A DNA stretch of 53,507 bases, from contig CANGPN010000016.1 in the NCBI GenBank assembly GCA_947456305.1, positions 1 to 53,507 on the forward strand. Direction: 5' to 3'. The DNA comes from Comamonadaceae bacterium (lineage in GTDB: Bacteria; Pseudomonadota; Gammaproteobacteria; Burkholderiales; Burkholderiaceae_C). Position numbers and translations under genes: made by a program. The notes below the pieces were generated by a model. It saw only the letters and a list, made by a program, of their open reading frames with translations. It was not told where the DNA came from and did no database searches. Shown piece after piece: positions 1-7,654 of this stretch. Position 1 is the stretch's first letter. Each line of letters begins with the position of its first letter.

Positions 1-69
1 AGTACTTGGAATTGAATGGTTTTCTTCAGACATGCACGTCAGTTTACAAGTAGATTCAACAAGCCAGTG

Positions 70-107
70 AAATTCATTTGATTTGATTGATCAAATTAAT
101 TGAATTT
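70..107. repeat. AT-rich imperfect palindrome
   Basis: A 38-bp inverted repeat in which about 16 of 19 arm positions are complementary. The outer arms are AAATTCA and TGAATTT and the centre is TTGATTGATCAA. It lies in the gene-free left edge, beyond the terminator of the minus-strand lipoprotein gene. It could be an operator or a hairpin belonging to a gene outside the window; nothing decides which. Confidence 0.4.
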
Positions 108-121
108 ATGTCAAGCTTTTC

Positions 122-150
122 AAAAAAAATCGCCGTGTCAAACGGCGATT
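122..150 (-). terminator. Rho-independent terminator of the leftmost lipoprotein gene
   Basis: Read on the minus strand there is a perfect 8-bp stem (AATCGCCG with CGGCGATT) around a 7-base loop, followed directly by a run of eight T. It starts 23 bp after the stop codon of the minus-strand gene ending at 173, as expected for its terminator. Confidence 0.85.
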
Positions 151-172
151 CGAGTTGGAATTGTTGAAAGTC

Positions 173-1108
173 TTAAGGACGCTGGGTTTTGCTTTGTACA
201 GGCAATAAGGTGTATTCGATATCGAGATCGCGCTTGCCGTTGGAGTTGAGTTCAATCCAAACCACACGTTCCCCGCGGCTGAACTGGAAAGAGTTGTGTA
301 AGCTGACACGCCGACTGAGCAGCATTTCCCAGCCTTTGGCTTTGGCATCTTCAACCAAAGCATCTCTGGCCAAGTCCAGACAAGTGGCGCCGCCTTCACA
401 TTGCAGTGTTTTCTTGGCAACCGCAGGTGCAATAGGTGTGACAACAGCAGGGGCGGCTTCGCTTGCTTTGGCATTTTTAGCCGATTTTTTATTCGCTGGT
501 ATGGGTGCAGGAAGCGGTTTCACCTGAACGGTGTCAGTGACTGCAGGCAAAGAACCGGTTTTTTCTGCAAATGCGGCCCTGGCGTATAGGCGACCTAGCA
601 TTTGTTCGCCAAATCCCATCACGGTTTCCTCGTTGATACGGGTAGGTGTGGAGCCAGGGATCCAAGGGAAGTCGTAAACAGGTTGTTTTTGCCAACGGTT
701 GGGGGGTTCACCCTCGCGCAAAGTAGGCAAATAAGGAGCGAACAGCATGGGGCCCGTTGACACGTTGGCGTCATCGGTTTGCACAGACAAAGATTTAGGC
801 GGTGAAACCGGGGCCGATTTTGCCGGTGCATTGGCAGGTGTTGTTTGATTGGTGTCTGCCGCCGCTGTTTTCACGGGCTGGGCACTGACCGCTAAAGCCG
901 GTTCAGTGGGCTTTAAGGAAACCGCCGGTACAGGAGCGTTAGATTTTTTGGCAGTCGGTTCTCCAAGCTTGGCGGGAAATTTCAGAGAACCGAATCTCCA
1001 AGAAGTTTCATCTTCGTCTGAGCTAGTAATAGTGGAACACGCTGTCATCAATAAGCAGACCGTAAGCAGACCGATCGACTTAGGGGAGAAACTATGAATG
1101 GGTTGCAT
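173..1108 (-). CDS. Uncharacterised proline/alanine-rich lipoprotein
   Basis: The 311-residue product begins with a lipoprotein signal: a hydrophobic stretch at about residues 11-23 ending in the lipobox LMTAC, with Cys24 as the lipidated residue. It is therefore predicted to be anchored in the outer or inner membrane facing the periplasm. Residues from about 50 to 110 and 190 to 230 are rich in Pro, Ala and Lys and are probably disordered. The last 75 residues look folded and contain two cysteines in CEGGATC that could form a disulfide. I do not recognise the family. The gene lies 38 bp downstream of another exported protein gene on the same strand, so the two may be co-transcribed, and a terminator follows it. 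A role in the cell envelope is only inferred from the signal peptide. Confidence 0.75.
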   Translation of the reverse strand: MQPIHSFSPKSIGLLTVCLLMTACSTITSSDEDETSWRFGSLKFPAKLGEPTAKKSNAPVPAVSLKPTEPALAVSAQPVKTAAADTNQTTPANAPAKSAPVSPPKSLSVQTDDANVSTGPMLFAPYLPTLREGEPPNRWQKQPVYDFPWIPGSTPTRINEETVMGFGEQMLGRLYARAAFAEKTGSLPAVTDTVQVKPLPAPIPANKKSAKNAKASEAAPAVVTPIAPAVAKKTLQCEGGATCLDLARDALVEDAKAKGWEMLLSRRVSLHNSFQFSRGERVVWIELNSNGKRDLDIEYTLLPVQSKTQRP

Positions 1109-1146
1109 ACATCTAACTTTGCTGAATTTAGGATACCCGGATGGGG

Positions 1147-1602
1147 TCAGTCTTTGGAAGCTGTTTCGCGACCGCTCGGGCGTTTGGCATGCTGGTTCAA
1201 CATCACCGAATAAACTGCGTCCACACCGGCATTTGTATTAGTCAAGCGGATGTCCAGAATTCGGTCTTCCTGAGTGAGAGTTACTACATAACTTGTGCCA
1301 AGGCGCATCAAGGAGTGCAAGCGCCAATTTTTCATTAAACCGTCATTTATTAATTCGTTATGCACTGCCTCGCTATAAGCTTCCGGCAATGAGGCGAAAA
1401 ATATGCCGGTTTGTTGGTTGCCTTCGCCCAGCAAAACAGTTTGTTCATGCCGGGTCATTAACATGGGTTCAATGTAGGGGTACATCGCACTTTGTATGAC
1501 TGGCCAGCGTGTTTGAGCGTGCAGTGAAGGTGATAAGAACAGCACCAGACTGCTTAGGGCCAAGGCTTTGATTGTGTTCAGTGAAAAAGGTATCGGTGTC
1601 AT
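1147..1602 (-). CDS. Uncharacterised secreted protein
   Basis: I prefer the ATG at 1602, giving 151 residues that begin MTPIPF and run into a hydrophobic signal peptide ending near SLHAQ. An in-frame start at 1650 would add 16 residues before the signal and is less likely. The mature part is about 120 residues with a mixed alpha/beta look and no cysteine. I recognise no domain or catalytic motif. It is the first gene of a probable two-gene unit with the lipoprotein gene downstream, and an AT-rich region of about 170 bp precedes it. Export to the periplasm is the only function-related statement the sequence supports. Confidence 0.65.
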   Translation of the reverse strand: MTPIPFSLNTIKALALSSLVLFLSPSLHAQTRWPVIQSAMYPYIEPMLMTRHEQTVLLGEGNQQTGIFFASLPEAYSEAVHNELINDGLMKNWRLHSLMRLGTSYVVTLTQEDRILDIRLTNTNAGVDAVYSVMLNQHAKRPSGRETASKD

Positions 1603-1677
1603 GTGGGACTGAACTTTAAAAAGGGGAAAGGCGAGGTTTGTAACAGTCAAACCTTCAATACCGACAATATATCAACA

Positions 1678-1750
1678 AAATTGTTAAAAGCGCAAAAAAC
1701 AACGGCAACGAATGTAATAAATATCGAATTTGAATATATTAACAATTAAA
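1678..1750 (-). promoter_or_regulatory. AT-rich upstream region with possible promoter
   Basis: This is the AT-rich part of the gap between 1603 and 1773. On the minus strand, TTGTTA (1746-1741) is followed after 16 bp by an A/T-only stretch TATTTATTA that could serve as a -10. The octamer ATTGTTAA (1680-1687) is repeated in inverted form as TTAACAAT (1739-1746). The assignment as a promoter for the secreted protein gene is weak. Confidence 0.3.
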
Positions 1751-1773
1751 TAAAAATACCACCGCAGCTAGTT

Positions 1774-3342
1774 TCAGCGTCTGCGCCCGCCGCCGCCAAG
1801 CAAACCTCCAAGTACGCCGCGAACGATTTCACGGCCTATGGCAGAGCCTACTGTGCGAACTGCGCTGCGAACTACCAATTGGGCCACGCCGTCATGCCGT
1901 CCGCCGCGCGGCCCTGTACTTCCGAACAAAAGATCTGAGACTTGGCCCATGACGCCACTGTCTGTTGAAGCAGCGCTTGTATTGTTGGTGTTTTGAATAC
2001 TTTGATTATTCAAAGTATTTTTGGCAGTTTGGCGGGCTTGGTCTATGGCTTGTGCGTCCATGGCAGGAGCTCGGCCTTTGATTTTTTCGTATGCGGATTC
2101 GCGGTCTATGGTTTTCTCGTACACACCGGCGACCAAAGAATTTGCCATCAGTACTTTGCGTTGCTCAGCAGTTACAGGACCCAGTTGACTACCCGGTGGC
2201 AGTACATATACCCGTTCGGTTTCACTAGGACGACCTTTGTCATCCAGCAAGCTGACCAAGGCCTCACCGACAGATAGTTCCGTGATAGCGGCTTCGATAT
2301 TCAGTCCTTTTTGGGGTCGCATGGTCTGAGCCGTGGCTGCCACGGCTTTTTGATCACGCGGTGTGAAAGCCCGCAGCACGTGTTGTACTCGGTTGCCCAA
2401 TTGAGCGAGTACGCTGTCTGGAATGTCCAGAGGATTTTGAGTAACAAAATAAACGCCAACTCCCTTGGAACGTACCAGCCTGACAACGAGTTCTATGCGT
2501 TCAAGCAACGCTTTGGGCGCTTCATTGAACAGCAAATGCGCTTCGTCAAAAAAGAACACCAGTTTAGGTTTGTCGAGGTCGCCGACTTCAGGGAGTTGTT
2601 CAAACAGCTCTGAGAGCATCCAGAGTAGAAAGGTGGCGTACAAACGCGGCGCATTCATCAATTTATCAGCCGCCAGGATATTCACCAAACCATGACCGTT
2701 GGTGTCGGTTTGCATGAAATCGTGAATGTCCAGCATCGGCTCGCCAAAGAAGCGGTCACCGGACTGGGATTCAATTTGCAGTAAACCCCGTTGAATCGCT
2801 CCGACACTGGCTGCGCTGATGTTGCCGTATTCGCTGGTGAAGTCTTTCGCGTTTTCCCCCACGTGTTGCAGCATGGCGCGGAGGTCTTTCAAATCGAGCA
2901 ACATCAAGCCGTTATCGTCAGCGATTTTGAACACCAGATTAAGTACGCCGGCCTGTGTTTCATTCAGGTTAAGCATGCGGGCCAATAACAACGGGCCCAT
3001 ATCGCTGATGGTGGCGCGGACCGGGTGGCCTTGCTCTCCGAAAACATCCCACAATGTCACCGGACTAGCAGCAAAAGCAGGTGTGTCCAGTCCGCGTTCT
3101 TTGAGTACGGCGGCCATTTTGTTTGACAGTTGGCCGGGTTGGCTCATGCCGCTTAAGTCGCCTTTGACATCCGCCAAGAACACTGGCACGCCAATTCGTG
3201 ACAAGGCTTCGGCCATGGTTTGCAAAGTGACGGTCTTGCCAGAACCGGTAGCGCCTGTGATCAGCCCGTGGCGATTGACCAACTGCGGCAGCAGAAAACA
3301 AGACGTTTGGCTGTTACGGGCAATCAGCAAGGGTTCTGACAT
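1774..3342 (-). CDS. HerA-like ATPase of the DUF853 family
   Basis: The 522-residue protein has a Walker A motif GATGSGKT at residues 30-37 and a Walker B motif with DEAH at 266-269, preceded by FFF. This is the layout of the DUF853 / YjgR family of HerA-FtsK superfamily ATPases. An arginine-containing motif near [14 protein letters not shown], about residues 290-305, fits a sensor region. The C-terminus after about residue 425 is low complexity and ends in a Gly/Arg tail ([11 protein letters not shown]). Family members are cytoplasmic and their substrate is not established; DNA translocation is assumed by homology to HerA. The start at 3342 gives the canonical N-terminus. It lies 6 bp downstream of the NlpC/P60 gene, so the two are probably co-transcribed. 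Confidence 0.88.
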   Translation of the reverse strand: MSEPLLIARNSQTSCFLLPQLVNRHGLITGATGSGKTVTLQTMAEALSRIGVPVFLADVKGDLSGMSQPGQLSNKMAAVLKERGLDTPAFAASPVTLWDVFGEQGHPVRATISDMGPLLLARMLNLNETQAGVLNLVFKIADDNGLMLLDLKDLRAMLQHVGENAKDFTSEYGNISAASVGAIQRGLLQIESQSGDRFFGEPMLDIHDFMQTDTNGHGLVNILAADKLMNAPRLYATFLLWMLSELFEQLPEVGDLDKPKLVFFFDEAHLLFNEAPKALLERIELVVRLVRSKGVGVYFVTQNPLDIPDSVLAQLGNRVQHVLRAFTPRDQKAVAATAQTMRPQKGLNIEAAITELSVGEALVSLLDDKGRPSETERVYVLPPGSQLGPVTAEQRKVLMANSLVAGVYEKTIDRESAYEKIKGRAPAMDAQAIDQARQTAKNTLNNQSIQNTNNTSAASTDSGVMGQVSDLLFGSTGPRGGRHDGVAQLVVRSAVRTVGSAIGREIVRGVLGGLLGGGGRRR

Positions 3343-3348
3343 GGCCGT

Positions 3349-3912
3349 TCAGCGCAGAGAAATATCCGGGGTTGGCGCTTGCGTGTCAGTGGTCACACGT
3401 CTGGCGCCATTGAACCGGTTGCGCCAGTAACTGTCGGACATATTTTCGATACGTACTTCGCCTCCGGCGCGGGGTGAATGTATAAATTTGCCTTCGCCTA
3501 CATAAATACCTACGTGGCTGAAAGCTTTGCGCAAGGTGTTGAAGAAAACCAGATCGCCGGGTTGTAACTCAGCTTTGTCGATTTTTTGTGTGGCGGCAGC
3601 TTGCGCCTTGGCGTTGTGTGGCAATACCAGACCGAGCGTATTTTCATACATGGCGCGAACAAAGCCGCTGCAGTCGAATCCATTGCTGTTGGTGCCGCCG
3701 CGTTGGTAAGGTACACCGAGAAAACCCATGGCATTGACCACCAAATCTGAGGCCTGATGACCCACAGATTTGCTGATGTGAGAGATTTGCGACAAGACCA
3801 ATGACTGATTAATAAAATTTTCTAATTCGTCTTCTTGTGGCGATACAGGCGCAGAACGGGCGACGCCTGCACACAAAAATAGGAAAAGTATCAGTAAACG
3901 CATGGGCAGCAT
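3349..3912 (-). CDS. NlpC/P60 family (C40) cell-wall peptidase
   Basis: This is a secreted peptidoglycan endopeptidase of the NlpC/P60 class, expected to cut peptide stems in the periplasm. The catalytic cysteine is in FDCSGF and the catalytic histidine in FSHVGIYVG, with a third polar residue in FIHSPRAGG. Numbered from an upstream alternative start at 3948, these are C93, H145 and H157. A signal peptide with the core LLILFLFLCAGVARSAP is clear if translation starts at the ATG at 3912 (or at 3903). The upstream start at 3948 would put a charged stretch before the signal. Length is normal for a single-domain member. It precedes the HerA-like ATPase gene by 6 bp. Confidence 0.88.
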   Translation of the reverse strand: MLPMRLLILFLFLCAGVARSAPVSPQEDELENFINQSLVLSQISHISKSVGHQASDLVVNAMGFLGVPYQRGGTNSNGFDCSGFVRAMYENTLGLVLPHNAKAQAAATQKIDKAELQPGDLVFFNTLRKAFSHVGIYVGEGKFIHSPRAGGEVRIENMSDSYWRNRFNGARRVTTDTQAPTPDISLR

Positions 3913-3989
3913 TCTAACGGCCCGCGTATGGCCTTCCGTATGTCGCACAATCCTGTGATCTCTTTTTAATATGCAGCCAAGGAAAAAAC

Positions 3990-4964
3990 ATGTTTCGTGC
4001 CCTCGTACTGAATAAAGAACCCGAATTCAATGCCAGCGTTCAAACGCTGGAAGAAAACCGTTTACCTGATGCCGATGTGCATGTGCAAGTGGCTTATTCA
4101 ACCTTGAATTTCAAAGACGGTCTGGCCATCACCAACAAAAGCCCGGTCGTGCGGGTTTGGCCGATGGTGGCGGGCATAGACGGCTCGGGCACGGTGATTT
4201 CCTCGACACACGCTGGTTGGAAAGCCGGTGACCAGTTCGTTCACAACGGCTGGGGCGTGGGTGAAACGCACTGGGGTTGTCTGTCTGAACAAGCGCGCTT
4301 GAAAGGCGATTGGCTGGTGAAATTACCCAAAGCTTTCACGCCGCGTCAGGCCATGGCGATTGGCACAGCGGGATACACCGCCATGCTCTGCGTGATGGCC
4401 TTGGAGCAGCAAGGTGTTCAGCCCGGAAATGGCGAAATATTGGTCACTGGCGCCACCGGCGGTGTCGGCAGTGTTGCGGTGGCATTGCTTTCTAAACTGG
4501 GCTTCAACGTCGTGGCTGCAACTGGCAAAGCCAGCGAGGAAGCCTATTTAAAGAGCTTGGGTGCGCACAGCATCATCGACCGCGCGGAATTGTCGGCACC
4601 CGGCAAGCCGTTTCAAAAAGAGCGCTGGGCCGGTGTGGTGGACGCTGTGGGCTCACACACCTTGGCGAATGCGCTTGCACAAACCCGTTACGGCGGTGCG
4701 GTCGCGGCCTGCGGTTTGGCACAAGGCATGGATTTACCCACCACCGTCATGCCGTTTATCTTGCGCAATGTGCGTTTGATCGGTGTCGATTCCGTCATGG
4801 CACCTCTGGCATTGCGTCAGCAGGCTTGGGACCGGTTGGCGCAGGACTTGGACACAGCCAAATTGGAGAGCATGATTGAAGAAGTCAGCTTGGACCAGGC
4901 GATTGACAAAGCCCATGCGTTGATGGCCGGACAAGTGCGCGGTCGTATTGTGGTGAAGATTTAA
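3990..4964 (+). CDS. acuI: Acrylyl-CoA reductase-like oxidoreductase (YhdH/YhfP family)
   Basis: The 324-residue medium-chain reductase carries the NADPH-binding signature GATGGVGSVA at residues 154-163 and the N-terminal signature STLNFKDGLA of the YhdH/YhfP/AcuI group. Characterised AcuI enzymes reduce acryloyl-CoA to propionyl-CoA with NADPH in the cytoplasm, which detoxifies acryloyl-CoA. The gene is followed after 3 bp by an isochorismatase-like gene and then by propionyl-CoA synthetase. That makes a propionate/acrylate role more credible here than a generic quinone reductase. No catalytic zinc ligands are evident, as expected for this subgroup. The symbol rests on family membership and neighbourhood. 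Confidence 0.82.
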   Translation: MFRALVLNKEPEFNASVQTLEENRLPDADVHVQVAYSTLNFKDGLAITNKSPVVRVWPMVAGIDGSGTVISSTHAGWKAGDQFVHNGWGVGETHWGCLSEQARLKGDWLVKLPKAFTPRQAMAIGTAGYTAMLCVMALEQQGVQPGNGEILVTGATGGVGSVAVALLSKLGFNVVAATGKASEEAYLKSLGAHSIIDRAELSAPGKPFQKERWAGVVDAVGSHTLANALAQTRYGGAVAACGLAQGMDLPTTVMPFILRNVRLIGVDSVMAPLALRQQAWDRLAQDLDTAKLESMIEEVSLDQAIDKAHALMAGQVRGRIVVKI

Positions 4965-4967
4965 GCC

Positions 4968-5573
4968 ATGTTGCTCAACGTTGAAGATTCCCAACTTGTG
5001 CTGGTCGATTACCAGGAGCGGCTCATGCCCGCATTGTTCCAAGGTGATGCTTGTTTAGCCAATGGCATGCGCTTGGCACAAGCCGCACATTTGCTGTCTG
5101 TCCCCGTCTGGGGCACCGAACAAAACCCGGGCAAATTGGGTAGCAATCCACCGCAAATGAAAGCCCTGTGTAGGCAAACACTGGCCAAAATGCAATTCAG
5201 CGCTGTTGAAGAAGGCTTGGTGGAATGGTTGCGACCCGAGGTCAAAACCAAACCGTCAGGCAACGCACGCAGCCTGCCCAAACATTTGCAAAAACCTGTT
5301 GTGTCCGCAGAGGTGCCGTCAAGCATTGTGTTGGCCGGTGTGGAAGCCCATGTGTGTTTGTTGCAATCGGCTTTGGATTTGTTGGAAGACGAGTTTGAAG
5401 TCTGGGTGGTCACCGATGCGTGTACCTCCCGCACCGAACGCAACCGGGACGCGGCCTACGACAGATTGGCCGCCGCCGGTGCCGAATTGCTGACCACTGA
5501 AATGGTGTTGTTCGAATGGTTGCGCAGCGCTGAGCACCCGCATTTCAAAGAAGTGCAGGCCTTGATCAAATAA
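4968..5573 (+). CDS. Isochorismatase-family cysteine hydrolase
   Basis: The 201-residue protein has the family's catalytic triad: Asp14 (LVDYQERL), Lys74 (LAKMQFSA) and Cys130 (GVEAHVCLLQSA). The C-terminal pattern SRTERNRDAAYDRL also fits. Members hydrolyse amides or related bonds in small molecules such as nicotinamide or ureido compounds; the substrate here cannot be read from the sequence. The start codon is 3 bp after the acuI stop, and prpE follows after 11 bp, so it is the middle gene of a three-gene unit. A link to propionate or acrylate metabolism is an inference from position only. Confidence 0.85.
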   Translation: MLLNVEDSQLVLVDYQERLMPALFQGDACLANGMRLAQAAHLLSVPVWGTEQNPGKLGSNPPQMKALCRQTLAKMQFSAVEEGLVEWLRPEVKTKPSGNARSLPKHLQKPVVSAEVPSSIVLAGVEAHVCLLQSALDLLEDEFEVWVVTDACTSRTERNRDAAYDRLAAAGAELLTTEMVLFEWLRSAEHPHFKEVQALIK

Positions 5574-5584
5574 CGGAGACCGTT

Positions 5585-7477
5585 TTGAATACCTATGCCA
5601 GTTTTTACCAACGATCCATCCATGAGCGTGATGCCTTTTGGGCAGAACAAGCGGAATTGATCGACTGGCAGGTCAAGCCCACGCAAATTTGCGATTACAG
5701 CAAACCGCCATTCGCCCATTGGTTCGTCGACGGCACCACCAATTTGTGTCACAACGCCGTAGACCGGCATGTGAAAGACCGCGCCGATCAAGCTGCCTTG
5801 ATTTACGTGTCCACCGAAACCGGCCAGGAAGTCACCTACAGCTTTGCACAACTCCACGACGAGGTGCAACGCATGGCAGCCATCTTGCAAAGCTTGGGCG
5901 TGAAGCAGGGTGACCGGGTGCTGATTTACTTGCCGATGATTGCCGAAGCTGCTTTTGCCATGCTGGCATGTGTGCGCATAGGTGCTATTCATTCAGTGGT
6001 GTTTGGCGGTTTCGCTTCACATTCATTGGCGACCCGGATTGACGATGCAACTCCGGTGTTGGTCATCAGCGCAGACGCCGGTTCGCGTGGCGGCAAGGTG
6101 GTTCCCTACAAACCGCTGTTGGACGAAGCCATCACGCTGAGCCAGCACAAACCGAAAGCGGTGTTGATGGTGGATCGCGGGCTGACCCCGTTCACCAGCG
6201 TGCCCGGGCGTGACCATGACTATGCCGGTTTGCGCGAGCAGCACATGAATGCACAAGTGCCCTGCGTCTGGCTGGATGCGGCACATCCCAGCTACACGCT
6301 GTACACATCAGGCACCACCGGCAAACCCAAAGGCGTGCAACGCGACACCGCCGGTTACACCGTGGCCTTGGCGGCCAGCATGCAGCATATTTTTGAAGGC
6401 CAGGCAGGTCAGGTGTATTTCAGCACCAGCGACATTGGCTGGGTGGTCGGGCACAGTTACATCATTTACGGCCCGCTGATCGCAGGCATGGCGACGCTCA
6501 TGTACGAAGGTTTGCCGACCCGCCCGCATGGCGGCGTCTGGTGGGAACTGGTTGAAAAATACAAAGTCACGCACATGTTCAGCGCCCCGACAGCGGTGCG
6601 TGTGTTGAAAAAACAAGATCCGGCGTTGCTCTCTAAATACGATATTTCAAGCCTGAAGGCTTTGTATCTGGCGGGCGAACCGCTGGATGAACCCACCGCC
6701 CAATGGATTGCCGAGGGATTGGGCAAGCCCATCATCGACAACTATTGGCAGACCGAAACCGGCTGGCCGATTTTGACCGTGGCCAACGGCGTACAAACCA
6801 TGGCTAGCAAATTCGGCAGTCCGGGCGTGCCCATGTACGGATTTAACGTCAAACTGTTGGATGACAACTCGGGCGAAGAGCTCACCGGCGCGCAAGAAAA
6901 AGGCGTGGTGGTCATCGAAGGTCCGTTGCCCCCCGGTTGTTTGCAAACCTTGTGGGGCGACGACGAGCGCTTCGTGAAAACCTATTGGCAAAGCGTGCCC
7001 GGCAAACTGGTGTATTCCACCTTTGATTGGGGCGTGCGCGACGAAGACGGTTATTTTTATATCTTGGGCCGCACCGACGATGTGATCAATGTGGCCGGGC
7101 ACCGCTTAGGAACGCGGGAAATCGAGGAAAGCATTTCCAGCCATCCGAATGTGGCCGAGGTGGCGGTGGTCGGCGTGGCCGACGCGCTGAAAGGACAAGC
7201 GGCCATGGCGTTTGTGGTGGCCAAAGACGCATCTGCGCTGGTGGATTCCGCTGCCCGCTTGAAGCTGGAAGGCGAGATCATGAAACTGGTCGACAGCCAG
7301 TTGGGCGCGGTGGCCAGGCCGTCGCGGGTGTTGTTCCTCAGCCTGCTACCCAAAACCCGCAGCGGCAAGTTGTTGCGTCGGGCGATACAAGCCGTATGCG
7401 AAAACCGCGATCCCGGCGACTTGACCACCATTGATGACCCGACGCCGCTGCATCAGATCAAAGAACAGCTGGCTTAA
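5585..7477 (+). CDS. prpE: Propionyl-CoA synthetase
   Basis: This is an ANL-superfamily acyl-CoA synthetase that activates propionate to propionyl-CoA with ATP and CoA. Length is 630 residues, matching PrpE at about 628. The AMP-binding P-loop is YTSGTTGKPKG near residue 240, and the C-terminal catalytic lysine is Lys595 in TRSGKLLRR. In related enzymes the equivalent lysine is acetylated for control. The N-terminal part (FYQRSIHERDAFWAEQA) is typical of the PrpE/Acs group. Translation starts at a TTG at 5585, preceded by the ribosome-binding sequence CGGAGA; no ATG is placed better. It is the last gene of the acuI-hydrolase-prpE unit, which connects acryloyl-CoA reduction and propionate activation at propionyl-CoA. 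Confidence 0.92.
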   Translation: MNTYASFYQRSIHERDAFWAEQAELIDWQVKPTQICDYSKPPFAHWFVDGTTNLCHNAVDRHVKDRADQAALIYVSTETGQEVTYSFAQLHDEVQRMAAILQSLGVKQGDRVLIYLPMIAEAAFAMLACVRIGAIHSVVFGGFASHSLATRIDDATPVLVISADAGSRGGKVVPYKPLLDEAITLSQHKPKAVLMVDRGLTPFTSVPGRDHDYAGLREQHMNAQVPCVWLDAAHPSYTLYTSGTTGKPKGVQRDTAGYTVALAASMQHIFEGQAGQVYFSTSDIGWVVGHSYIIYGPLIAGMATLMYEGLPTRPHGGVWWELVEKYKVTHMFSAPTAVRVLKKQDPALLSKYDISSLKALYLAGEPLDEPTAQWIAEGLGKPIIDNYWQTETGWPILTVANGVQTMASKFGSPGVPMYGFNVKLLDDNSGEELTGAQEKGVVVIEGPLPPGCLQTLWGDDERFVKTYWQSVPGKLVYSTFDWGVRDEDGYFYILGRTDDVINVAGHRLGTREIEESISSHPNVAEVAVVGVADALKGQAAMAFVVAKDASALVDSAARLKLEGEIMKLVDSQLGAVARPSRVLFLSLLPKTRSGKLLRRAIQAVCENRDPGDLTTIDDPTPLHQIKEQLA

Positions 7478-7544
7478 CAAGCACAAACTCCTTTGGATTG
7501 AGCCCTTTGTAGTGAAACTGTCAGACTTTGATGGCACAATGAAA

Positions 7545-7654
7545 CTACATACCGGTGTTGTCAATCGCCGGTCGCATCCGCTAGCCGGTTCAGCCGTGTC
7601 GCGGAGGGTTCATCAACCAAGCTTATGTTTCCTGCAGGGAAACGGAGGTCAGCA
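7545..7654 (+). promoter_or_regulatory. Structured sucA leader, candidate sucA RNA motif
   Basis: The 177-bp gap before sucA contains several possible stems just upstream of the start. One pairs CCGG elements around 7568-7587. A second is GGTT/AACC near 7608-7619. A third is a 6-bp hairpin, GTTTCC (7627-7632) with GGAAAC (7638-7643) and loop TGCAG, which abuts the Shine-Dalgarno GGAGG at 7644-7648. Burkholderiales are known to carry a conserved cis-regulatory sucA RNA motif exactly here, thought to mask the ribosome-binding site. I have not aligned this sequence to the published consensus, so the assignment rests on position, organism group and local structure. Confidence 0.5.

Noticed and set aside
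81..95. FNR-like halves TTGATTGATCAA near the left edge
   Set aside because: The half-sites are separated by 2 rather than 4 bases, so it does not fit the FNR spacing.
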